Assembly (NCBI GenBank): GCA_035366835.1
Contig: DAOSIS010000009.1
Location: forward strand, 1 to 64,000
Length of the DNA: 64,000 nucleotides
Reading direction: 5' to 3'
Source: UBA6109 sp035366835
Lineage (GTDB): Bacteria; Desulfobacterota; Syntrophia; Syntrophales; UBA6109
Made by a program: the position numbers and the translations under genes. The notes under the pieces are model-generated. The model was not told the origin of the DNA. It saw only the letters and a program-made list of their open reading frames with translations, and ran no database searches. Each line of letters begins with the position of its first letter. Positions within the stretch are counted from its first letter, which is position 1. Positions 26,312 through 32,392 of this stretch are shown here, piece by piece.

Positions 26312-27454
26312 ATGGACATCATCCCCTACGCCGAGGAACACCGGATTTTCCGCGACGCCGTAAGGAAGTTTCTGGACAGGGAGGTCGTTCCGCACATCGA
26401 GGAGTGGGAGGAGGCGGGCATCGTCCCCAGGAGCCTTTGGAAAAAAGCCGGCGAGCAGGGGCTTCTCTGCATGTGGGTGCCGGAAGAGTACGGCGGCATG
26501 GGGGCGGATTTCCTGTATTCCGTCATTATGACGGAGGAGACGACGAAGACGAATTTCTCGGGCCTCACGGCCTCGCTCCACAGCGACATCATCGTCCCCT
26601 ACCTCGCCACCTTCGGGACCGAGGAACAGAAAAAGAAGTACCTGCCCGGCTGCGTTTCGGGGGACATCATCACCGCAATCGCCATGACGGAACCGAACGC
26701 GGGCAGCGACCTCGCCGCCATCCGGACGACCGCCGCCGAGGACGGCGACGCCATCGTCCTCAACGGCCAGAAAACCTTCATCAGCAACGGCATCAACTGC
26801 GATCTCCTGATCCTGGCGGCGAAGAATACGGGCGTGGAGAATCCTCACAAGGCCGTGGACCTGTTCCTCGTCGAGGCGGGAACGCCGGGCTTCGAGAAGG
26901 GGAAGCAGATCAAGAAGATCGGCTGGCGCAGCCAGGACACGGCGGAACTGTATTTTTCCGATTGCCGGATTCCCAAGGCGAACCGCCTCGGCGCGAAAGG
27001 CTCCGGCTTCTTCAACCTCATGGTGAAGCTCCAGCAGGAGCGCCTGATCTGCGCCATCGGTGCCCAGGCGGCCGCCGAGTACATGCTCGATATCACGATC
27101 AAATACTGCAAGGAGCGGACGGCCTTCGGCCGTCCCATCTCCAGGTTCCAGCACATCTCCTTCGAGATCGTGGAGATGGCGACGGAGGTGAAGCTCGGCC
27201 GCGCCTTCCTGGACAAGCTCGTCATGGACCACATCGAGGGGAAGAACATCGCCGTCGACGTTTCCATGGCCAAGTTCTGGATCACCGATATGGCGTTCCG
27301 TGTCGCCGACCGCTGCCTCCAGCTCCACGGAGGATACGGCTACTGCGAGGAATATCCCATCGCCCGGGCCTGGCGGGACATCCGTGTGACGCGGATCTTC
27401 GCCGGCAGCAACGAGATTATGAAGACCATCGCCGCCCGCTTCATGGGCCTCTGA
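26312..27454 (+). CDS. Acyl-CoA dehydrogenase
   Basis: A 380-aa FAD enzyme introducing the C2-C3 double bond into acyl-CoA, with electrons passing to ETF. Motifs are EEYGGMGADFLYS, AMTEPNAGSDLAAIRT, FISNGINCDL and, near the C-terminus, IFAGSNEIMKTIAARFMGL. The last resembles long-chain and isovaleryl-type members. No ETF genes are in the window. It starts 16 bp after the thiolase stop; the upstream in-frame codons lie inside the thiolase and are discounted. The product would feed the hydratase-2 domain encoded at the head of the array. Confidence 0.92.
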   Translation: MDIIPYAEEHRIFRDAVRKFLDREVVPHIEEWEEAGIVPRSLWKKAGEQGLLCMWVPEEYGGMGADFLYSVIMTEETTKTNFSGLTASLHSDIIVPYLATFGTEEQKKKYLPGCVSGDIITAIAMTEPNAGSDLAAIRTTAAEDGDAIVLNGQKTFISNGINCDLLILAAKNTGVENPHKAVDLFLVEAGTPGFEKGKQIKKIGWRSQDTAELYFSDCRIPKANRLGAKGSGFFNLMVKLQQERLICAIGAQAAAEYMLDITIKYCKERTAFGRPISRFQHISFEIVEMATEVKLGRAFLDKLVMDHIEGKNIAVDVSMAKFWITDMAFRVADRCLQLHGGYGYCEEYPIARAWRDIRVTRIFAGSNEIMKTIAARFMGL

Positions 27455-27471
27455 CCGGGGAGGTAACCCTC

Positions 27472-28653
27472 ATGGCCGGACCACTGAAGGGCTTGAAAAT
27501 TCTCGATTTTACGACCTTGCTCCCCGGGCCTTATGCAACGATGCTGCTCGCCGACCTGGGGGCGGAGGTCCTCCGCGTCGTTTCCCCGTCCCGTCCGGAT
27601 CTGACGAATCTCTTTCCGCCCTTCCTGCCCGGGAGGAACATCTCCGCGACAGCCGCTTACCTCTGGCGGGGCAAGCGGTCGATCTCGCTGAATCTCAAGA
27701 ATTCCGCCGCGGTCCCGGTCGTCAAGCGGTTGGTCGGCACCTACGACATCTTGATCGAGCAGTTCCGCCCCGGCGTCATGGCCAAACTGGGCCTGGGATA
27801 CGAAGACCTCTCGCAGGATCACCCTGCCCTGATCTACTGTTCGCTGACCGGTTACGGCCAGACGGGGCCGCTCGCCGGGCGCGCCGGCCACGACATCAAC
27901 TTCCTGGCCCGCTCGGGGCTGATGTCCTATTCGGGAAGAAAAGAGTCCGGCCCCTCGCTCACGGGCATGCAGATTGCCGATGTCGCCGCAGGCTCCAGCA
28001 ACGCCGTCATCGGCATCCTGGCGGCGGTGATCCACCGCGGCCGGACGGGGCGGGGGCAGCACATCGACATCGCGATGACGGACGGCGCCTTTGCCTTCAA
28101 CGCAATGGCAGGGGCGGTCGCCCTCGTCGACGGGAAGGAGCCGCAGCGCGAGGACGGGCCGGTCAACGGCGGGTCGCTGTACGATTTCTACGAGACGCAG
28201 GACGGACAGTATCTCTCCGTCGGCGCGATCGAGCCGCAGTTCTTCGGCGCCTTCTGCAGGGCCGTCGGCTGTCCGGAGCTGTCGCCCGGGGGCTTCTGGC
28301 CGCAGAATACAGAGGAGACCAAAATGCTGGTCAGAAAGATCATCCGGACAAAGACGCGCGACGAGTGGGTAGAGATCTTCGCCGATTTCGACGCCTGCGT
28401 GGAGCCTGTTCTTTCCTTTCAGGAAGCGGCGAATGACCCGCACACGAAGGCCCGCGGCCTTGTCGCGGACGTGGATCTCGCCGGCGGAGGGACGGTCCGC
28501 CAGATCGCCTGTCCGATCCGTTTTTCCAGGACGCCGCCGGCCTGCGGCAAGGCGGGAGAAGAGCCCGGTGCCGGCACGGCGGCGGCCCTGCGGGAAATCG
28601 GATATCCGGAAGAGGAAATCGAAGCGTTGCGGAAAGGCGGGCTCTTCGATTGA
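27472..28653 (+). CDS. Class III (CaiB/BaiF) CoA transferase
   Basis: A 393-aa formyl-CoA-transferase-family enzyme that moves CoA between carboxylic acids through an aspartyl-CoA thioester. The N-terminus (GLKILDFTTLLPGPYATMLLADLGAEVLRV) and TGYGQTGPLAGRAGHDINFLARSG are typical; the latter contains the likely catalytic Asp. Racemases of the AMACR type share the fold and cannot be excluded. That alternative is of interest, because branched acyl-CoA oxidation by MFE-2 needs AMACR. The open frame extends far upstream through the dehydrogenase gene, but GGGGAGGTAACCCTC before ATG 27472 fixes the start. Confidence 0.88.
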   Translation: MAGPLKGLKILDFTTLLPGPYATMLLADLGAEVLRVVSPSRPDLTNLFPPFLPGRNISATAAYLWRGKRSISLNLKNSAAVPVVKRLVGTYDILIEQFRPGVMAKLGLGYEDLSQDHPALIYCSLTGYGQTGPLAGRAGHDINFLARSGLMSYSGRKESGPSLTGMQIADVAAGSSNAVIGILAAVIHRGRTGRGQHIDIAMTDGAFAFNAMAGAVALVDGKEPQREDGPVNGGSLYDFYETQDGQYLSVGAIEPQFFGAFCRAVGCPELSPGGFWPQNTEETKMLVRKIIRTKTRDEWVEIFADFDACVEPVLSFQEAANDPHTKARGLVADVDLAGGGTVRQIACPIRFSRTPPACGKAGEEPGAGTAAALREIGYPEEEIEALRKGGLFD

Positions 28654-28730
28654 GACGATAACGAACAAGGGAAGGAGGGCTTTTTCAGCAGCACAGGGAC
28701 TTTTTCATCGGCCATAGAAAGGAGGAAGCT

Positions 28731-30410
28731 ATGGCGTTCGAGCGAGTCTGGCACAAGTCCTACGCGCCGGGTGTCCCCGCCGAGATCGTTCCCGAAAAGA
28801 TCACGATGGCGGACGTGCTCAAGAGGGTCGCACAGCGTCATCCAGAAAAAGTCGCCTTCGTCTACATGGGGACGAAAATCACCTTCGGCCGGTTGGAAGG
28901 TCTGGTGAACCGGTTTGCCCGCGCCCTCCAGGAGATGGGCGTGAAAAAGGGCGACAAGGTGGCGATGCTTCTGCCCAACTTCCCCCAGACTGTCATCGCC
29001 AACCATGCCTGTTACCGCCTGGGCGCGGTGACGGTCATGAACAATCCGCTCTACACCGAGCGCGAGCTCGAGTATCAGCTCAACGATTCGGAATCCCGAT
29101 TTCTCATCACCCTCGATCTCCTGTTGCCGCGCATCCGCCGGATCCGGGACAAGACCAGAATCGAAAGGATCGTCGCCTGCCATATCAACGACTACCTGCC
29201 CTTCCCGAAGAAACAGTTCTTCCCTTTCGTGAAGAAGCAGATGTACCGCAAGATCGCGCCCGAAGACGGGGTTTACGAATTCCTGGATCTCATCGGCCGC
29301 TACGAAGACGGTCCCGTGGAAAACCTGTCCCGGTGGGAGGAGACGGCGGCGCTGCTGTACACGGGGGGGACGACGGGCGTCAGCAAGGGAGCCATGCTGA
29401 CGCACGCGAACATCTCCAGCGTCGTCCAGCAGTTCCGTGCCTGGTTCCCCGATCTGAAGGAAGGGGAAGAATCCCTTCTGGGCATCTATCCCATCTTCCA
29501 TTCCGCGGGATACTCCGTGAGCCAGAACCTGACGATTTTCGCGGCCTGGACCTGCGTCCTCATCCCGCGGCCCGAGCCGGGCGTCATCATCCAGTTGCTC
29601 AGGAAATACCGCCCGGCCTTCCTTCCCGGCGTGCCGACCATCTTCGTCGGCCTGCTGAACCGGGAGGAATTCCGCAAGATGGATCTCTCCTTCATCAAGG
29701 GATTCTTCGCCGGTGCGGCGCCGCTTCAGCCGGAGACGGCCCGTGGGCTGAGGGAACTGACCGGTAAGGAGATCTACGACGTGTACGGGCTTACGGAAAA
29801 CGTCGCCTTCGCGACCGCCACGCCCTGGGGCGGACAGATCAAGCAGGGGACGGTGGGCGTTCCGCTGCCCAATACGGACGTCAAGATCGTGGACCTCGAA
29901 ACGGGGAGGCAGGAACTCGAGGCCGGCGAGACCGGCGAGATCTGCATCAGGGGCCCCCAACTGATGCCGGGTTACTACAGGAAGCCGGCGGAGACGGCGA
30001 ACGCCATCCGGGACGGGTGGCTTTACACCGGGGACATCGGCCGCCTCGACGAGGAGGGGTATCTCTTCGTCGTCGACCGCAAGAAGGACATGATCGTCGC
30101 GGCGGGCTTCAACATCTACCCCAAGGACATCGACGAGGTCCTTTTCAGCCACCCCAAGGTCCTCGAGGCCTGTACGATCGGCGTGACCGATCCGTACCGG
30201 GGCGAGACGGTAAAGGCTTTCGTGGTCCTGAAGCCGGGGGAAACGGCGACCGCCGATGAAATCATCGCCTTCTGCAGGGAAAAACTGGCCGCCTACAAGG
30301 TCCCCAAGCAGATCGAATTCCTGGAAGCGCTTCCCAAGAGCGCCGTGGGAAAGATCCTCCGCCGCGAGCTGAGGGCGATGGAAGCGAAAAAGCAGGAGGC
30401 CAAGACATGA
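28731..30410 (+). CDS. AMP-forming long-chain acyl-CoA synthetase
   Basis: A 559-aa ANL-superfamily ligase that activates a carboxylic acid to acyl-AMP and then acyl-CoA. Motifs are the P-loop YTGGTTGVSKGAMLTH, DVYGLTENV, GWLYTGDIG, and VDRKKDMIVAAGFNIYP with the C-terminal catalytic Lys in PKSAVGKILRRELR. FadD-like sequence suggests a medium/long hydrophobic acid. GAAAGGAGGAAGCT lies before the ATG. The crotonase gene overlaps its end by 4 bp, so the two are coupled. It supplies the entry step for the array. Confidence 0.93.
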   Translation: MAFERVWHKSYAPGVPAEIVPEKITMADVLKRVAQRHPEKVAFVYMGTKITFGRLEGLVNRFARALQEMGVKKGDKVAMLLPNFPQTVIANHACYRLGAVTVMNNPLYTERELEYQLNDSESRFLITLDLLLPRIRRIRDKTRIERIVACHINDYLPFPKKQFFPFVKKQMYRKIAPEDGVYEFLDLIGRYEDGPVENLSRWEETAALLYTGGTTGVSKGAMLTHANISSVVQQFRAWFPDLKEGEESLLGIYPIFHSAGYSVSQNLTIFAAWTCVLIPRPEPGVIIQLLRKYRPAFLPGVPTIFVGLLNREEFRKMDLSFIKGFFAGAAPLQPETARGLRELTGKEIYDVYGLTENVAFATATPWGGQIKQGTVGVPLPNTDVKIVDLETGRQELEAGETGEICIRGPQLMPGYYRKPAETANAIRDGWLYTGDIGRLDEEGYLFVVDRKKDMIVAAGFNIYPKDIDEVLFSHPKVLEACTIGVTDPYRGETVKAFVVLKPGETATADEIIAFCREKLAAYKVPKQIEFLEALPKSAVGKILRRELRAMEAKKQEAKT

Positions 30411-31219
30411 GGGGATATTCCGACTTTTCTACCATGCGCTGCGAGACGCCGCGGGAGGGCGTCCTCGCGGTCACGCTGAACCGGCCCGCCCAGCTCAATG
30501 CCATCAATCCCGGCATGATCGACGAATTCGACGGCCTCTTCGACTGCCTGGAAAAGGACCCGCAGATCCGCGTCGTGATCCTCACGGGAGAGGGGCGGGG
30601 GTTCTGCTCCGGGGCGGACCTGTCCGCGGCAGCGGAATTCAGGGATTCGAAGGCGTTCGCCGAACCGGAATCGTTCCTGCGGCTCGTCCAGGAACGCTAT
30701 GCGGCTCTTCCCCTGGGCCTCCGCCGCATCCCGCAGCCGGTGATCGCCGCCATCAACGGCCCCGCCGTCGGCGGCGGCCTGGCCCTCGCGCTCGCGTCCG
30801 ACGTGAGGTTCGCTTCGCCGGAGGCCTACTTCGTCGCCTCCTTCATCAACATCGGCCTCTCGGCGGGGGAACTGGGAACCTCCTACCTGCTGCCGCGCCT
30901 TGTGGGGCTTTCGCGGGCCGCGGAGATCCTTTACACGGGCCGCAAGGTGCATGCCGAGGAGGCCGAGCGGATCGGACTTGTCAACCGGGTTGTCGCAAGG
31001 GAAAAGCTGATGGAGGACGCCCTGGCGCTCGCCGGGGCGATGCTCGGCAAGAACGCCGGAGGGCTTCAGCTCACCAAGCGCGTCCTTGACCGCAACCTCG
31101 GAGCGCCGTCCCTGGAGGCGGCAGTCGAGCTCGAAAACCGCAACCAGACGATGCTGGTCTTTTCGGGGGACTTCTTCCGCCTGATCCAGGCCTTCGCGAA
31201 AGGAAACGAAAAGCAATGA
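30407..31219 (+). CDS. Crotonase-superfamily protein (atypical enoyl-CoA hydratase/isomerase)
   Basis: A 270-aa crotonase fold: the oxyanion segments GRGFCSGADLSA and NGPAVGGGLALALASD are present. Aligned with rat enoyl-CoA hydratase, both catalytic glutamates are replaced (Glu144 position is Ala, Glu164 position is Phe), while a Glu appears in SAGELGTSYLLPRLVG. A classical hydratase is therefore doubtful, and an isomerase, hydrolase or C-C lyase is as likely. This fits an array that already has a hydratase-2 domain. It overlaps its neighbours by 4 bp on each side. Confidence 0.82.
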   Translation: MRGYSDFSTMRCETPREGVLAVTLNRPAQLNAINPGMIDEFDGLFDCLEKDPQIRVVILTGEGRGFCSGADLSAAAEFRDSKAFAEPESFLRLVQERYAALPLGLRRIPQPVIAAINGPAVGGGLALALASDVRFASPEAYFVASFINIGLSAGELGTSYLLPRLVGLSRAAEILYTGRKVHAEEAERIGLVNRVVAREKLMEDALALAGAMLGKNAGGLQLTKRVLDRNLGAPSLEAAVELENRNQTMLVFSGDFFRLIQAFAKGNEKQ

Positions 31220-31833
31220 TCGGACTTCTCTCCGACACCCATGGGGACCTCGATGCGCTGGCCCGCGCCGTCTGGGCACTGCGGCGCCGGGGTGTGGCGG
31301 AGATCGTGCACCTCGGGGATTTCTGCGACTCGCTCCGGGAAGAGAGCCTGGAAGAGACGATCCGGTACCTGCTGGCCGAGGGCATCTCCGCCGTGAAGGG
31401 GAACAACGATTTTCTCGCCGAGAACCGCCTGTCCGCGCTGGCCCACCCCACGGAGACCCAGCGGGAGTCGCTTGCCTTTCTTTACAGGGTGCCCAGGAGC
31501 ATCGAGCGTGGAGACGCGTGCTTCGCCCACTCGCGGCCGGGAACCGGGTTCCGCTCCTTCTTCGAACCCGTGGAGGACGGCACGGCAGAGGGGACGGCGT
31601 CGCTCTTCGCCGGGATGTCCTGCCGCTTCCTGTTCTGCGGGCATTCCCACCGGCCTGCCCTCCTGCGGTGGGACGGGCGCGAGACGTCACGCGAAGTCCT
31701 GCAGAACGAGTTGCCGGCCAGGCTGGCGGTCTCGGTCCGCTGCATCGTCATTGTCGGGGCGGCCGACAGCGGCGACTGCGGCCTCTATGACGAAAGGGAA
31801 ATGACGTACACGAGGATCAACATCTTTCCGTGA
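31216..31833 (+). CDS. Calcineurin-like metallophosphoesterase (YfcE/MJ0936 family)
   Basis: A 205-aa phosphodiesterase-type protein with the metal-binding motifs LLSDTHGD at the N-terminus, HLGDFCD, GNND and CGHSHRPAL. Substrate unknown; relatives hydrolyse phosphodiesters. It is translationally coupled by ATGA to the crotonase and closes the acyl-CoA array, perhaps only as a passenger. The C-terminus (MTYTRINIFP) is complete. Confidence 0.85.
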   Translation: MIGLLSDTHGDLDALARAVWALRRRGVAEIVHLGDFCDSLREESLEETIRYLLAEGISAVKGNNDFLAENRLSALAHPTETQRESLAFLYRVPRSIERGDACFAHSRPGTGFRSFFEPVEDGTAEGTASLFAGMSCRFLFCGHSHRPALLRWDGRETSREVLQNELPARLAVSVRCIVIVGAADSGDCGLYDEREMTYTRINIFP

Positions 31834-31890
31834 CGACACGAGCCTGCTGCAGGGCAAACGGACTTGCTACTTTGTCTATAGGTTCCATTG

Positions 31891-32251
31891 GTTGTCAACC
31901 TGAGCCTGTCGAAGGGTGACCTGAAGAACCCGATTTGCAGAATGATGAAGAACTACTTTGTTTATATTCTTCAATGCAGGGACGGTAGTTACTACACAGG
32001 TGTAACAAGTGACCTTCCCCGAAGATTCTATGAACATGAACACGGTCTCCTCGATGGATGTTATACACAGGGGAGGCGGCCAACGAAGGTCGTGTTCACC
32101 GAAGAGTATCGCGATATTTATGACGCTATTCGTCGTGAAAAGCAAATCAAGGGATGGTCAAGGAAGAAGAAGGAAGCACTGATCGATGGTGATTTCAGCC
32201 GATTGGTCAAGTTAGCGAAAGGGCAGTCTTCGACAGGCTCAGACTGACAAC
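31891..32251. mobile_element. 361-bp unit bounded by 24-bp inverted repeats, encoding a GIY-YIG nuclease
   Basis: The left end (31891-31914) and right end (32228-32251) are inverted copies matching at 22 of 24 positions, including a perfect 15-bp core CTGAGCCTGTCGAAG. The only gene inside is a small GIY-YIG nuclease whose last residues are encoded by the right repeat. No obvious target duplication flanks it. Its AT-richer composition differs from both neighbours. Confidence 0.65.
31942..32247 (+). CDS. GIY-YIG nuclease family protein
   Basis: A 101-aa single-domain GIY-YIG (URI-type) protein. The core reads YFVYILQCRDGSYYTGVTSDL, followed by Arg in PRRFYEHEHG and the downstream REKQIKGWSRKKKEALI with the metal-binding Glu. 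All catalytic positions appear intact. Such small proteins are likely DNA nickases or structure-specific nucleases of unclear role. Tandem ATGs at 31942 and 31945 are candidate starts; a longer frame from 31888 would translate the left inverted repeat. The C-terminal GQSSTGSD is encoded by the right repeat, so gene and repeats appear to have spread together. Confidence 0.85.
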   Translation: MMKNYFVYILQCRDGSYYTGVTSDLPRRFYEHEHGLLDGCYTQGRRPTKVVFTEEYRDIYDAIRREKQIKGWSRKKKEALIDGDFSRLVKLAKGQSSTGSD

Positions 32252-32268
32252 TTTACCCATGTCATGCT

Positions 32269-32320
32269 GAGCTTGTCGAAGCATGAGCTTGTCGAAGCAT
32301 GAGCTTGTCGAAGCATGAGC
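32269..32320. repeat. Tandem array of 16-bp repeats (3.25 copies)
   Basis: Unit GAGCTTGTCGAAGCAT at 32269-32284, 32285-32300 and 32301-32316, plus GAGC. The unit is one base different from the core of the inverted repeats of the adjacent GIY-YIG element. Confidence 0.85.
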
Positions 32321-32392
32321 TCCGTTCACTCTGAACTTGCAGAAGTGGCGAAGCGTGAACCGCGAAGGGTGACGAAGAATGGAGGAACAGGC

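Noticed and set aside
26404..27471. Very long N-terminal extension of the CoA transferase frame
   Set aside because: This part is the +1 shadow of the acyl-CoA dehydrogenase; the ribosome site and family N-terminus are at 27472.
32269..32320. CRISPR array
   Set aside because: Repeats are 16 bp, directly adjacent and without spacers; no cas genes are present.
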